A stretch of 64,000 nt of DNA from Paenibacillus sp. J2TS4 (GCF_018403245.1 NZ_BOSH01000001.1:186001-250000); one strand, 5' to 3'. Numbered from the stretch's first letter, positions 26,502 through 36,538 are shown. Program-made: numbers and translations. The notes: generated by a model from the letters alone, not told the origin.

Positions 26502-26760
26502 TGAATGCTATCAAGCGGATAAAAACGGCAACGAATCCCATGCATCGAACAGAAGGGTATACCGAAATCTTGTAATGGCTGAATACATCAAGCAGGAGCT
26601 ATTATCAAGAAAGATAATCTTGGAATTGTGCATTATGTGAAAGATCTAGAACTAATGACAATAATGGAGGAGCTTGCTTTAGGGCAGTTCCTCTTTTTGT
26701 TTATGGAAGCAACGGGCAGGATTATGGAATAACTGCTCCAATTAGCTTAGACAGTAATGT
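26502..26760 (+). terminator. Intergenic region with the probable cluster terminator at 26667-26698
   Basis: Imperfect hairpin GAGGAGCTTGC ... GGGCAGTTCCTC followed by five Ts (26694-26698). Its position after the aldolase fits the operon end. Nothing else was recognised here. Confidence 0.45.
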
Positions 26761-27648
26761 TTAGGGTCCCCGAGATGTCATAGATTCTATGTGCAAAAGA
26801 AGGGTTTTCAACGGAGTGGTCAGATACTTATCCCGATGGCGAACGGCAATCAATTCATTTTTCAATAAGAGGTCTTGAACAGACAGCGAAATCAATTTTC
26901 CCTGCGATAGCGGCTCTCTTACAAGGACATCCGGCAGAATCGTTATGCCGAATCCAGCCTTGGCAGCTTCTATTAGTGCCTGAGAATTTACGCTTGTCCA
27001 TGCAGGTTGTGCGGTATGCCCGGATAAATAAAGAACGCTATCTAACGTATCGCGGATTGCACTGCCCTTTTCACGCAGCAACAGTTTTTCAGAGCAAAAT
27101 TGTTGTAGAGTCAAATCCCTGTGAGTGATGGGATAGTCAGGAGCGCACACAATATATAACGGATAGGAAGCAAAAGGGGTACAAATAAAAGGCCCTTGGG
27201 GGGCCGCACCTTCAATCAAAGCGATGTCAGCTTTGCCGTTCCTCAATATTTCAATGGCATTTGCTGCGCTGACCACATCGACATGGATCGGTATATCAGG
27301 CCAATCTTTATGAAAGGCTTGCAATATTTTCGGCAACCAGAACGCTGCTATTGTAATGCTGGAAACAATGTGCAGAGGGGCACGTTTTTCCAAACCGTTG
27401 ATATGTGCCTCCAAAGCTTCAAACGAAGACAAAATCGGCAAGATTTCCTCCAGCAAAAGTCGGCCGCTTTTTGTAAGCTGAACACTTTTGGACAGTCGGT
27501 CAAACAATGCCGTCTCTGCCATTTCTTCCAGCTCTCGTATTGCATGAGAAACTGCTGATTGCGTGATATATAGCCTTTCAGCAGCCCTTGTAAAGTTCCC
27601 CGTTTCAGCTACTGCCCTCAATATTTTAAAATGCCGAAGCGTCATCAT
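26761..27648 (-). CDS. LysR family transcriptional regulator
   Basis: 295 aa from an ATG at 27648, where AGAAGGG gives a ribosome-binding site; an ATG at 27672 is possible but has none. LysR winged helix: LRHFKILRAVAETGNFTRAA near the start, then ERLYITQSAVSHAIRELEE. The effector domain follows (THRDLTLQQF, AAKAGFGITILPD). Divergent from the chromate transporter pair, which it probably controls. Confidence 0.9.
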   Translation of the reverse strand: MMTLRHFKILRAVAETGNFTRAAERLYITQSAVSHAIRELEEMAETALFDRLSKSVQLTKSGRLLLEEILPILSSFEALEAHINGLEKRAPLHIVSSITIAAFWLPKILQAFHKDWPDIPIHVDVVSAANAIEILRNGKADIALIEGAAPQGPFICTPFASYPLYIVCAPDYPITHRDLTLQQFCSEKLLLREKGSAIRDTLDSVLYLSGHTAQPAWTSVNSQALIEAAKAGFGITILPDVLVREPLSQGKLISLSVQDLLLKNELIAVRHRDKYLTTPLKTLLLHIESMTSRGP

Positions 27649-27763
27649 AGATGGTGCCCTTCTTTCTGACATGAATAAAACTAATCGTTATTATAAAATC
27701 ATATCATTTCACTAATTGATTTACAAACTCTATAATAGAAAGGGTGACAAGGGAGGCGACCAG

Positions 27764-28345
27764 ATGATTTGCCAAAAAACCAAATTATGTATCTGGCTTC
27801 TGGGCATAAATTTGTTTATCAGCACATTTACATTTGGCGGCGGATATGTTGTTGTTCCGATGATTCGGAAGTATTTTGTATCCAGAAAAAAACTATTCAG
27901 CGAAGATGAACTCGTCGATATGGCAGCTATTGCACAGTCTTCACCAGGAGCGATTGCAATCAACTTGTCAACTCTCGCAGGTTTTCGGGTAGCGGGGATG
28001 ACGGGGGCTGTAATCAGTTGCATTGCTGCTGTCATTCCATCGCTCGTCATATTGGTATTCATCTCCATGTTCTATGTTGCTTTTGCGGCGAATCCGTTAA
28101 TTTCCGCAGTATTGAAAGGAATGCAGGCAGGTGTGGCAGCCCTTATCGTTGATTTCGTTGTTGATATGTGCAGTATGGTAATTAAGGAACGTTCTTTACT
28201 TCTTACTTTGATGATTCCGACGGCATTTTTGGCGAACTTTATCTTGGAAATCAATGTGGCCATTATCCTTGCAGTGTGCTGTTTTTTATGCATTGTGCGA
28301 GTGTGGGTAAACGAAAGGCGGCAGAAAAAATGGGGGAACTATTGA
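27764..28345 (+). CDS. Chromate transporter, N-terminal-half type
   Basis: 193 aa from the ATG at 27764 (GGGAGGCG upstream); the frame is open further up without a start signal. Hydrophobic, with the CHR-family motifs TFGGGYVVVPMI near 25 and AQSSPGAIAINLS near 60. Short-chain CHR proteins work as a pair of half-size partners. It overlaps the second gene by 16 bp. May efflux chromate or another oxyanion. Confidence 0.85.
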   Translation: MICQKTKLCIWLLGINLFISTFTFGGGYVVVPMIRKYFVSRKKLFSEDELVDMAAIAQSSPGAIAINLSTLAGFRVAGMTGAVISCIAAVIPSLVILVFISMFYVAFAANPLISAVLKGMQAGVAALIVDFVVDMCSMVIKERSLLLTLMIPTAFLANFILEINVAIILAVCCFLCIVRVWVNERRQKKWGNY

Positions 28346-28884
28346 AATTGTTCTTAGTCTTTTTTCAGATTGGTTTGTTCAGTGTCGGGGGTGGATACGC
28401 AATCATCCCGTTCATTCAGGAACTGGCAGTTGAAAAATACGCATGGGTATCGCAACAGATTTTTACCGATATTATTACCATTTCGCAAATGACACCCGGC
28501 CCGTTAGCGGTAAACACCTCTACGTTTGTTGGCTTACAGATTGCGGGGATGCCTGGCGCAATTATCGCAACTTTCGGCTGCGTGATTTCAGGTGTCGGCA
28601 TTTCTATTTTTTTGTATCGATTTTTCCTAAGATTCAATCAATCTGTTTATGTGTTTGAAGCTTTGAACGGCTTGAGGTCAGCTTCACTGGGGCTTATTAT
28701 TTCCGCGGCCGCAACAATATTGCTATTGACGTTTATTGGGACATCAAAAATGAGTATGGCAGCCAATCTGGATTGGATTGCCGCAGCTGTTTTTGCAGGC
28801 TCTTTGTTGGTTTTGAGAAAATGGAAGCTGAACCCGATTCTTCTCATGGTTTTGACGGGGATACTGGGCGGCATTATTCAATAA
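28330..28884 (+). CDS. Chromate transporter, second half-size subunit
   Basis: 184 aa from the ATG at 28330 (AAAGGCGG upstream). Motifs LFSVGGGYAIIPFIQ near 18 and SQMTPGPLAVNTSTFVG near 55 mirror those of the first subunit. The two genes are translationally coupled, giving the antiparallel heterodimer expected for short-chain CHR pairs. Confidence 0.85.
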   Translation: MGELLKLFLVFFQIGLFSVGGGYAIIPFIQELAVEKYAWVSQQIFTDIITISQMTPGPLAVNTSTFVGLQIAGMPGAIIATFGCVISGVGISIFLYRFFLRFNQSVYVFEALNGLRSASLGLIISAAATILLLTFIGTSKMSMAANLDWIAAAVFAGSLLVLRKWKLNPILLMVLTGILGGIIQ

Positions 28885-28915
28885 AATTAGTACCGTTTAA
28901 GTAAATGATAAGGAA

Positions 28916-29110
28916 ATGTGTTTATTGTTCACTCCGTACTCAGGTGAAGTAAGCGGAGAAATTTTGTCGGAATTTGCACTATTATCGATTGCCCGGAATG
29001 AACCCCATTTTCAGGAGTTTATTCAGAACCTGAAAGGAGGTGTATATGTTACGGGGTTATTAGACGACCGTTGTATTTACTTGAACCATCATTCTCCGTT
29101 TGCTCAATAA
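28916..29110 (+). other. Short ORF, possible C-terminal gene fragment
   Basis: 64 codons without a clear ribosome-binding site, beginning MCLLFTPYSGEVSGEILSEF. It vaguely recalls the end of PTS EIIA-type regulators but I cannot support that. Probably a remnant. Confidence 0.2.
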
Positions 29111-29145
29111 TTCTGTAAAAATTTCGTCTCCATCAATTTTTCGTT

Positions 29146-29709
29146 TCATTTAGTAAGTTGATATTCTTCTGCAGACATGGCAATTGCTTTTGTTTCATGA
29201 ACTGTACCATATGGATGCTCAGGCGGCGCATAGATTACGTAAATTTTAAGTGGTATATTTCCTGTATTGGTTACATTGTGCCATTTTCCAGCAGGTATCA
29301 TAATTGCATAGTCATCATAGGCCATTGCTTGAAAATCTAATTTATCTTTGCGATCACCCATTTGAACAAGTCCCTGACCTTCCTCAATACGTATAAATTG
29401 GTCAGTTGTCGGATGGACTTCTAAACCGATGTCATCTCCAACATTAATACTCATCACAGTCACTTGAAAGTATTTCCCTGTCCATAAAGCGGTGCGATAA
29501 GTAGTATTTTGCTTTGTAGCTTGGTCAATATTCACTACAAATGGCCTTGATCCATAATCCCTTAATTTGATGTTTCTTAAATAAGGATTCCAGTTGTTAT
29601 TGTAGCAATTATAATAATGAGGATTCAAAGTATTGCCCCAAGTGTTGTTACTCCAGTTGTCATACATAGGATAATGCCATTGATTGTGATAGTATGAATT
29701 ACGGTACAT
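29146..29709 (-). CDS. Cupin-domain protein with Tyr/Asn-rich N-terminus
   Basis: 187 aa from the ATG at 29709 (AGAGGAG 8 nt upstream); the ATG at 29715 is too close to that site. The first 45 residues are rich in Tyr, Asn and Trp, like spore-coat proteins. A single cupin follows, with VGLEVHPTTDQFIRIEEGQG (shown as G-x-E-x-H-x-x-x-x-x-F-x-x-x-x-G) near 98 and PAGKWHNVTNTG near 142. Metal-binding His and Glu are present. Possibly a spore-coat-associated cupin. Confidence 0.75.
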   Translation of the reverse strand: MYRNSYYHNQWHYPMYDNWSNNTWGNTLNPHYYNCYNNNWNPYLRNIKLRDYGSRPFVVNIDQATKQNTTYRTALWTGKYFQVTVMSINVGDDIGLEVHPTTDQFIRIEEGQGLVQMGDRKDKLDFQAMAYDDYAIMIPAGKWHNVTNTGNIPLKIYVIYAPPEHPYGTVHETKAIAMSAEEYQLTK

Positions 29710-29892
29710 GTTCATTCTCCTCTGATGATTTCATATTTACCTTTTATCCTATGCAGTTGCCTATTTAAATGAATGTAAAATGCGTAATAATGGGCAAGTG
29801 CCTAAAAACGTTACCGCCGGGATGGAATTCACCTAAGTGCGCTGGAATGAAATATTGAAGCAATAGTTACAGAAAATGATTCACATCTTTAA

Positions 29893-30035
29893 GAGCTCAT
29901 TCAAAATGTGAAAAAAGGACTGCCGTTATGGGTTTGGAAAAGACGTTAAATGCGATAAAAAGAGAAGGAAAAATCGAAGGAGAACGCATAGGTGAACAAA
30001 AAGCAAAAGAAGAAGTCGCCAGTCGTCGATGCTAG
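29893..30035 (+). pseudogene. Fragment of an Rpn-family gene
   Basis: Two frames give ELIQNVKKG and then MGLEKTLNAIKREGKIEGER, IGEQKAKEEVA. This matches the C-terminal part of the intact Rpn protein at 1928-2872 (FIQNVKGDASFMGLEKILDD). A frameshift and loss of the rest leave only a remnant. Confidence 0.65.
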
Positions 30036-30059
30036 CTAGTAGACGATAAAAAATGTTTG

Positions 30060-30107
30060 AAAAAAGAAAAATGCCCCGAGCCTTTTGCGAGGATCCTCGG
30101 GAGCATT
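30060..30107 (-). terminator. Terminator of the ribokinase operon
   Basis: On the minus strand, AATGC and CTCGG-type arms pair across 30070-30107 with one internal bulge, followed by TTTTTCTTTTTTC. The loop contains a 12-bp palindrome (30088-30099). Confidence 0.7.
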
Positions 30108-30220
30108 CATAAACACTTCATAATCAAAATACTATTTTTTGAGCTTATTCGCCTTACCGCTGGTTGTATTCGGATTGCCGCACAAATCTATCCATTCAAG
30201 TGCAAGCAGCCGAAACATGT

Positions 30221-31153
30221 TCATAACGTCATCAACACTTCATCCCATGTCGGCATGCCGTTCTGCGCGCCGTACCTTGTAACGGCGAGTGCCGATGCGG
30301 CAACCGCGTATTCAACCGCTTGTCGCGGATCCCATCCGTTGGCCACAGCCACTGCATATGCTGCATTAAAGCAATCCCCTGCTCCAGTCGTGTCCAACAC
30401 CTGAACCTTCCTGCCGGAAATTCTGAAGTACAGACCGTCCGCATTCCTGTACGCCGCTCCTTCGCTTCCCAGAGTAACCAATACGGTGTGCAATCCTTTG
30501 GCGATCATCTTCCCCATCGCTTCCTGAAGTGTCGCTTCGTCCAATGACTCGAGCAATCCGGGAGCTTCCGCCAATACAGCAAGCTCGTCAAGATTGGGCG
30601 TTATCGCATGCAGCTGTGGGTACAAATGATCCGGCAACTCTCTCGCCGGCGCCGGGTTTAAAATTACCCGTTTCCCGCGTCTTGCAGCATACTCTATCGT
30701 ATGCGCCACCGTATCAAGCGGGATCTCCAATTGCAGCAGAACAATATCTGCGGCGTCTATCAATTCTGCCTGCTCCTGAACCGTCGACCATGTGAACATG
30801 TTGTTCGCTCCGGGCGCAACTATAATTCGATTGTCCTGATCATGCACCCATATAGATGCAACGCCCGTATAAGCTTCGGGCAGTACGGCGATCCCTTGGG
30901 CTACACCGCATCTTTGCAGTTCATCCAATATCTGCATGCCGAAAGCATCCGCACCGATGGCTCCGATCAGAGAGACATCAGCATTCAGCTTGGAAGCCGC
31001 GACTGCCTGATTGGCGCCCTTGCCTCCGGGGTACAGCGTCATTCCTGTCCCCAAGCGTGTCTGGCCGGCCTGTGGAATTTCATCCGATTCCACCATGATA
31101 TCCATATTGATGCTTCCAATCACTACAACGCTGGGCGTTGACATTCCTCTCAC
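30221..31153 (-). CDS. rbsK: Ribokinase
   Basis: 310 aa, GTG start overlapping the LacI stop (GTGA), with AAGGAGAAG upstream. PfkB family: GSINMDIMV near 12, TLYPGGKGANQAVAASKL near 38 (substrate Gly-Gly), and DTTGAGDCFNAAYAVA near 250 with the catalytic Asp and anion hole. Phosphorylates ribose to ribose-5-phosphate in the cytoplasm. Together with the nucleoside hydrolase it routes ribose from imported nucleosides to the pentose phosphate pathway. Confidence 0.92.
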   Translation of the reverse strand: MRGMSTPSVVVIGSINMDIMVESDEIPQAGQTRLGTGMTLYPGGKGANQAVAASKLNADVSLIGAIGADAFGMQILDELQRCGVAQGIAVLPEAYTGVASIWVHDQDNRIIVAPGANNMFTWSTVQEQAELIDAADIVLLQLEIPLDTVAHTIEYAARRGKRVILNPAPARELPDHLYPQLHAITPNLDELAVLAEAPGLLESLDEATLQEAMGKMIAKGLHTVLVTLGSEGAAYRNADGLYFRISGRKVQVLDTTGAGDCFNAAYAVAVANGWDPRQAVEYAVAASALAVTRYGAQNGMPTWDEVLMTL

Positions 31154-32163
31154 TGCTGTTCACTTCTCCTTCGCGTTGAATCCCTGACTGTAAGCGATAC
31201 ATCTAGTTCAACCACTTCGAGATGAGCCTCTCTTACTTCTATCTGTTGAATTAACAACTGCGCTGCTTTCATTCCCATTTCATAGATCGGCTGCGTAACC
31301 GTAGTCAATTCCGGTTCGACGATTTCCGTTAATTTAATGCCGTCAAATCCGCAGATCGCAATGTCATCAGGAATCCGAACTCCCATGCGGTGCAACGCCT
31401 TCAATACGCCGATGGCCATCAGATCATTGCCCGCAAAGATGCCGTCGATATCGGGATGGCGTCTGAGGAGCGTATGAACCGCACTCATTCCCCCTTCTAT
31501 CTGGAAAAAGCCGGGCGCCATCAGGGAGGGGGTGTACCAGGCATATGATCTGACTACGGACTCGTAGCCATCCGTCCGTTCCTTGGCAGTAGCTGCTTCC
31601 CAAGGACCGTATACGTGGGCAATTTTGCTACACCCCGACTCAAGCAGATGCTGAACTGCAATTTGCGCGCCTTGAAAGTTATTGCACCGGATTACTGTGC
31701 TTTTCTCCATGCCGAACGCGCGATCTATCAGAACAAACGGTATTTTCTCTTTTCGTAATTTTTGCAACTCTTCTTGTGTCAAATAACTAGATGCATATAT
31801 GATTCCATCGATATTTCGCTTGCGTAGAAATTCCATATAATTTTTTTCTTTAAAATCCTGATGATCCGAATTGCAGAAAAAAACCGCATAACCTTTTGGC
31901 TGGGCGAAATCTTCAATCGCTCTGGCCAATTCCGAAAAAAATGGATTCGCTATATCAGGTAGAACAAGACCGATTGTCGGCATATTCAGCGCTGTCATCT
32001 TGCGGAGCACCAAAGGCTCATAGTTCAGCTGTTCCATCGCTTGCAGGATTCGCTCTTCGGAATGTTTGCTCACATACCCGTTCTGGTTGATCAGCCGGGA
32101 TACCGTAGCGGTGGATACGCCCGCCAATGCCGCCACATCTTTAATAGTAGCCAAAAGAAACAC
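31150..32163 (-). CDS. LacI family repressor of nucleoside/ribose genes
   Basis: 337 aa. Start GTG at 32163 or TTG at 32154; GGGCGGTG favours the latter. HTH TIKDVAALAGVSTATVSRLI near 6-25, hinge near 50, then the periplasmic-binding-type sensor with IGLVLPDIANPFFSELARAI and ICGFDGIKLTEIVEPELTTV. Likely senses ribose or a nucleoside. A LacI-type palindrome (AAAGCGCTTT, 36576-36585) lies upstream of the SBP gene. Translationally coupled to rbsK. Confidence 0.9.
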   Translation of the reverse strand: MFLLATIKDVAALAGVSTATVSRLINQNGYVSKHSEERILQAMEQLNYEPLVLRKMTALNMPTIGLVLPDIANPFFSELARAIEDFAQPKGYAVFFCNSDHQDFKEKNYMEFLRKRNIDGIIYASSYLTQEELQKLRKEKIPFVLIDRAFGMEKSTVIRCNNFQGAQIAVQHLLESGCSKIAHVYGPWEAATAKERTDGYESVVRSYAWYTPSLMAPGFFQIEGGMSAVHTLLRRHPDIDGIFAGNDLMAIGVLKALHRMGVRIPDDIAICGFDGIKLTEIVEPELTTVTQPIYEMGMKAAQLLIQQIEVREAHLEVVELDVSLTVRDSTRRRSEQQ

Positions 32164-32304
32164 CGCCCATTCCTAATCATGAAATACCAGGCCGGCGCCG
32201 ATGATAGCTTAGCCTAGTATTTCTTATGCATGGTGATTGACTTAAAGCTTATAAACTCTATGCCAACTAAACATTCCAAAATATCAATTTTCCAAGCATG
32301 GCTG

Positions 32305-33249
32305 TTACACTCCGTCAGATTGCAGCTTCGTATACATGTCCGAGAAGATTGCGTTGCGATCGACGGCAAACACCACTTTCATCAAGTGCCGATTATGCGA
32401 GAAGCTCCAGGTCAATTGTTCGTTCACGTGAGGAGTCTGCACGACCTTCGTTGGCGCCCAGGATTCGTTGATCAAGCATGCGATGGCGCCGATATCCCAA
32501 ACGACTTTAGCCCATCCCGGCCGGTTGTTGCCATACTCTCTGACTAATTCGATCAAAGCATCGCAAGCCTCATTTTTGCCTCCAATACATGCTTCAAGCT
32601 CCGGAACGGAGGTTAATAGATGCGATGTAATATTATAACATGGCACATGAATCAATGGTACACCGCTGTCAAACAATACTTGGGCGGCAGCCACATCCTG
32701 ATATAAATTATAGGCGTTCGCATTATCGTCATCAAATGTATTTCCGCCAAGCCACACTACGACGATCTTGTCGATAATATCCGGCGCAAGCAGCAGAGCG
32801 GAGGCAATATTGGTAGCAGCGCCTATGCCGACAACATACAAGGGATGCTCACTGCAATAATGTCTTGCACGCTCAATCAGATCCATTGCTGCGGGACTCT
32901 TGACAGGACGGCGGGCATCCTGCAAGTAGCGGTCCGAACCTTTAAAAACCAGCCCCTCATGTTCTATGCCAAGCATATTTAAGAAACGCAAGATTTCAAG
33001 GTAGCTCAATTCCATACCGTCTTTGGGATCGCTTGCCCTTTCGTTCATGGCAAACGGCGCAGCATAGATGGCCTTCACATTTAAGCGCTCTGTTGATTTC
33101 AACGCATACGTCAGCGCAAATTGATCATCCACCTCGGTATAAGTATCCGTGTCGAGTACGATGTCGATTTTCTCACCGGGAATCTCCAACATTTTCAGCC
33201 TGAGATTGTCGGACAATCGAGGAAATTTATCAGTAATTCGTGCATTCAT
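32305..33249 (-). CDS. Nucleoside hydrolase (IU-NH family)
   Basis: 314 aa. The DTDTYTEVDDQFAL motif near 33 is the calcium-binding DxDxxxDD site with Glu at one position. VVGIGAATNIASALLL near 152 and the late AIACLINESWAP (partner of the ribose site) fit the family. It splits nucleosides to base plus ribose. The start overlaps the stop of the MalG-type permease by one base, so it is part of the transporter operon and probably acts on the imported ligand. Confidence 0.85.
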   Translation of the reverse strand: MNARITDKFPRLSDNLRLKMLEIPGEKIDIVLDTDTYTEVDDQFALTYALKSTERLNVKAIYAAPFAMNERASDPKDGMELSYLEILRFLNMLGIEHEGLVFKGSDRYLQDARRPVKSPAAMDLIERARHYCSEHPLYVVGIGAATNIASALLLAPDIIDKIVVVWLGGNTFDDDNANAYNLYQDVAAAQVLFDSGVPLIHVPCYNITSHLLTSVPELEACIGGKNEACDALIELVREYGNNRPGWAKVVWDIGAIACLINESWAPTKVVQTPHVNEQLTWSFSHNRHLMKVVFAVDRNAIFSDMYTKLQSDGV

Positions 33250-34058
33250 TATCCTTTCACTCCTGTCGCAGCTATTCCTTCCACGAAATGCTTTTGTAAC
33301 ACAAGAAATACGATCAAGATGGGCAATGAAAGCAGCACAACGCCGGCCAAGGTCAGATTCATGCGCTCAAACATCAAATCTTTGACCGTCTTCAAACCGA
33401 CTACCAACGTAAAATTCTCCCGGGTGGATATGAAAGTCGCAGGGATTAGATACGAATTCCACGTGCCCGTAAAACTTAATATCACGATGGATGTAATAAT
33501 CGGCTTGGTGAGCGGAAGGATGATCCGGAAGAAAATCCCCGCTCTGCTCAGTCCGTCCACCCTGGCTGCTTCCTCCAGATCTTTCGGGATCGACATGAAG
33601 AATTGCCGAGCCATAAAGATAAACAAGGCATTGAATAAAAAAGGAACGGTAATGGCCCACATCGTATCCACCCAGCCGATTTTAGCAAGCATGATATATA
33701 CCGGTGTGATAATAAACTGGTAGGGTACCATCATCGTCGTCAAGACCGCGATGAATATCGCATTGCGACCGGGAAATTGCAACCTGCTTAAGGCATATCC
33801 GGCCATGCAGTCAATGATGACGTTACCAACCACGATGAGAACGGTATTCACAATCGTGTTGTTCAGCCATCTGATTACCGGATAATTGGTAAAAAGCTCG
33901 CCGTAGTTCGCCAATGTAAAATGTTGAATCGATACAAGCTGATCTATGAACTGAAGCGGCAACAGAGAATAATATACGGAATAGGCGAACGGCATAACGA
34001 ACAAGAGGGCGATACCGCTTAACGTGATGTATAACAATATTTTAGTCCATATTTTCAT
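33249..34058 (-). CDS. ABC transporter permease (MalG type), nucleoside operon
   Basis: 269 aa, AAGGAGAG before the ATG. Six membrane segments; EAA-loop DLEEAARVDGLSRAGIFFRI near 170 and the typical end LQKHFVEGIAATGVKG. Partner of the permease at 34072. CUT1 architecture is normally for sugars, so use for a nucleoside is inferred from the adjacent hydrolase and ribokinase. Confidence 0.9.
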   Translation of the reverse strand: MKIWTKILLYITLSGIALLFVMPFAYSVYYSLLPLQFIDQLVSIQHFTLANYGELFTNYPVIRWLNNTIVNTVLIVVGNVIIDCMAGYALSRLQFPGRNAIFIAVLTTMMVPYQFIITPVYIMLAKIGWVDTMWAITVPFLFNALFIFMARQFFMSIPKDLEEAARVDGLSRAGIFFRIILPLTKPIITSIVILSFTGTWNSYLIPATFISTRENFTLVVGLKTVKDLMFERMNLTLAGVVLLSLPILIVFLVLQKHFVEGIAATGVKG

Positions 34059-34071
34059 AACCGTTCTCTCC

Positions 34072-34968
34072 TTAATCGTCTTTTCCGAACAGACGCTTCT
34101 GCAAGATCGTGATGGCGAGGATCAGCACAAACAATACAACAGCCGTCGCGCTGCCAAAGCCAACTTCACCGAACTTGAAGGAGTTCAAATAGAAGAATGT
34201 GACAAGTGTGCTGATTGAGCCTGCTGGAGAACCTAGTTGACCTTGCCCCGATACAGCGGCGATCTGATCGAAAATTTGGAACGACGAGATAGCGCCATGC
34301 GTCAATACCAAAAAAGTCACCGGCTTCAATATAGGAACTGTAATAAACCTGAATTGCCGCCACCCGTTAGCTCCATCAATCTGCGCGGCTTCCTGGACCT
34401 CTCTGGAGATAGTTTGCAAGCCGGACAGATAAATAATCATGTAGAACCCAACTTGCTGCCATACATACATCAGGATAATAAACGGCAACGCATACCGGGT
34501 ATCCGCAAACCAGGAGACATTGTCAAGACCGAAATGAGACAAAAGAACGGGCAGCGTCTTGTCTCTTACAAACAAATACATAAACACAGTCGCAACCGCA
34601 ATCGACGAAATGACATGCGGCATAAAGAAAATCGTTCGGTAAATGCCTCTGCCTTTGAACGAAAGGTTGATGCAAACCGCCAGAAACAACGAAATAATGG
34701 TTTGCGCCGGGACAGCCACCCCGACTATAATGATCGTGTGCTGCAACGCCTGATAAAAGTTGCGGTTTTGAAACAGTTTTACGTAATTATCCAGGCCGAC
34801 AAAATGATTGTTGATTGGCACGGCGTAATTGTATTCGTAAAAACTGAGCCGAAAAGATTGGACCGCAGGAATGAGAAACCAGATCACCCACAGCGCCGCG
34901 GCAGGTAACAAGAACAAATACGCAGTGATCCACATGGATCTGGTATCCCTGCTCAGTCTTCGCTTCAT
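34072..34968 (-). CDS. ABC transporter permease (MalF type), nucleoside operon
   Basis: 298 aa from the ATG at 34968 (GGGAG 9 nt upstream), preferred over the GTG at 34986. Six membrane segments and EAA-loop EVQEAAQIDGANGWRQFRFI near 200. Followed 13 bp later by the second permease. Confidence 0.9.
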   Translation of the reverse strand: MKRRLSRDTRSMWITAYLFLLPAAALWVIWFLIPAVQSFRLSFYEYNYAVPINNHFVGLDNYVKLFQNRNFYQALQHTIIIVGVAVPAQTIISLFLAVCINLSFKGRGIYRTIFFMPHVISSIAVATVFMYLFVRDKTLPVLLSHFGLDNVSWFADTRYALPFIILMYVWQQVGFYMIIYLSGLQTISREVQEAAQIDGANGWRQFRFITVPILKPVTFLVLTHGAISSFQIFDQIAAVSGQGQLGSPAGSISTLVTFFYLNSFKFGEVGFGSATAVVLFVLILAITILQKRLFGKDD

Positions 34969-35140
34969 TATCCTTCTCTCCCTCACGGTATTTTTCCTGA
35001 ATCATGCTGCGCTCATTTCAGAGAGAATCGTGGAAGCAATTTCCCCAATTCATTCCACAATTTGATCCGGAGGATGCGTCCATAAGGATAAAGACAGGTC
35101 GGAACGCGAGGTTCCAACCTGTTCAGGTATCCTGAAAACA

Positions 35141-36394
35141 TCACTGATTAAAATCCTGAGCAGCAAGCTTGACCACATCTTGCCCAGTCATCTTGCTATC
35201 GTTCTGATAAATGGCGCTTCCGATGGCGTTAATCATAGAGTTCGTAAATTTATATGTCTGCGGCGGATATCCGAAGGAGACCGAATATTCTACAGCCTCT
35301 TGAAGCCGCGCTACCCGAGGGTTCATCTCATAGAATTGATCGGAAATCGTCACATCGCTAGGCACGATACCTCTGTTCTTCATCGCGTAATCCTGAAAAT
35401 CTTTTCGTGCCATGTAATTGATGACTTTCATGACAATATCGGGATGCTTAGTATGCTTCAAAGCGACGAAGGCGTCGGAATGCATCGTTTCAGCAGGCGC
35501 TTCGGGGTCGACTTGCGGAACAGGGATGATCTTGTAGTTCATATCAGGTGCTGCGGCCGCCAGATTCGACATGTACCAGATGCCGCCTGTGGACATGGCC
35601 GCTTTGCCGGAAGCGAACACCGCTCCGTCCCAGTCTTGTCCCAATTGCTTCGGCGATACCGCGAGTCTATCCTTGAACATATTAATGATGTAGTCCATCG
35701 CTTTCGCATTCTCAGGGGAATCTATCGTTGTGCCTTCTCCCCAGCCTCCGCCAAACGACAAAGCATATTGCGTCAAATGGAATTCAGAATCGATATCAAT
35801 CGTTAAGCCGTATACGTCATCCTTCGTCAAGATTTCCGCTGCCTCTCTCACTTCTTGCCAGGTTTTCGGCAAATCTTCTTCAGTCAGACCGGCTTCTTCC
35901 CAAAGATCCAAATTCACTACGAAGCCTGCCGGCGCAGCCGTATAAGGAAATCCATACAGCTTGCCGTCAACAGTCCATATATCTTTAGCCGATTGGGAGA
36001 TGTTGGACATATCGAACTCATTCTCATCCAGAGGTAGGATTAAACCGCCATTAATAAACTCCAAATAGCGTTCATTGGTTATGTTGACAATATCCGGTGC
36101 AGTATTAGCGACGATTCGGGAGGGAAGCGAGTCCCAAAATTCGGAATCGGATGGAAATTGTACAAATTTAACCGTTACGCCGGGAACGACCTCATCCAAC
36201 CCTTCAACGGCATATTCATATGCCTTGAGTACGGTTTCGTTCCCCCAATATCCAAACTCAATCGTAATATTTTCTTCATTGCCCTGTTGGTCTCCATTGT
36301 CCCCCTGATTATTCTGCGATTGTGAACAAGCCGCAGTTACCAGTACCAAGGACAGGAGTGCTATCATTACATACTTGAAATTACGTTTACCCAT
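35141..36394 (-). CDS. ABC transporter solute-binding lipoprotein, nucleoside operon
   Basis: 417 aa, GGGGG 9 nt before the ATG. Signal peptide with lipobox VTAACSQS near 23, then an Asn/Gln-rich linker and a family-1 binding protein (TIEFGYWGNETVLKAY, NTAPDIVNITNERYLEFI, ASGKAAMSTGGIWYMSNL). Binds ligand outside the membrane for the permeases at 34072 and 33249. First gene of the salvage operon. Confidence 0.88.
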   Translation of the reverse strand: MGKRNFKYVMIALLSLVLVTAACSQSQNNQGDNGDQQGNEENITIEFGYWGNETVLKAYEYAVEGLDEVVPGVTVKFVQFPSDSEFWDSLPSRIVANTAPDIVNITNERYLEFINGGLILPLDENEFDMSNISQSAKDIWTVDGKLYGFPYTAAPAGFVVNLDLWEEAGLTEEDLPKTWQEVREAAEILTKDDVYGLTIDIDSEFHLTQYALSFGGGWGEGTTIDSPENAKAMDYIINMFKDRLAVSPKQLGQDWDGAVFASGKAAMSTGGIWYMSNLAAAAPDMNYKIIPVPQVDPEAPAETMHSDAFVALKHTKHPDIVMKVINYMARKDFQDYAMKNRGIVPSDVTISDQFYEMNPRVARLQEAVEYSVSFGYPPQTYKFTNSMINAIGSAIYQNDSKMTGQDVVKLAAQDFNQ

Positions 36395-36538
36395 GAAGGA
36401 AGCCCCCTAATGTTATCATGATGCCAAATTCGAAACTCATATGCTGACATAGTTGACACTTGTGTGTCTCAATATAATGTCGCTTCTTGCTGCTTTTTTA
36501 TACTAAAGACCGTCTTAGGAATTCACCTCCATCCAATG

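Noticed and set aside
30088..30099. 12-bp palindrome CGAGGATCCTCG as an operator
   Set aside because: It lies in the loop region of the ribokinase terminator and is better explained as part of that structure.
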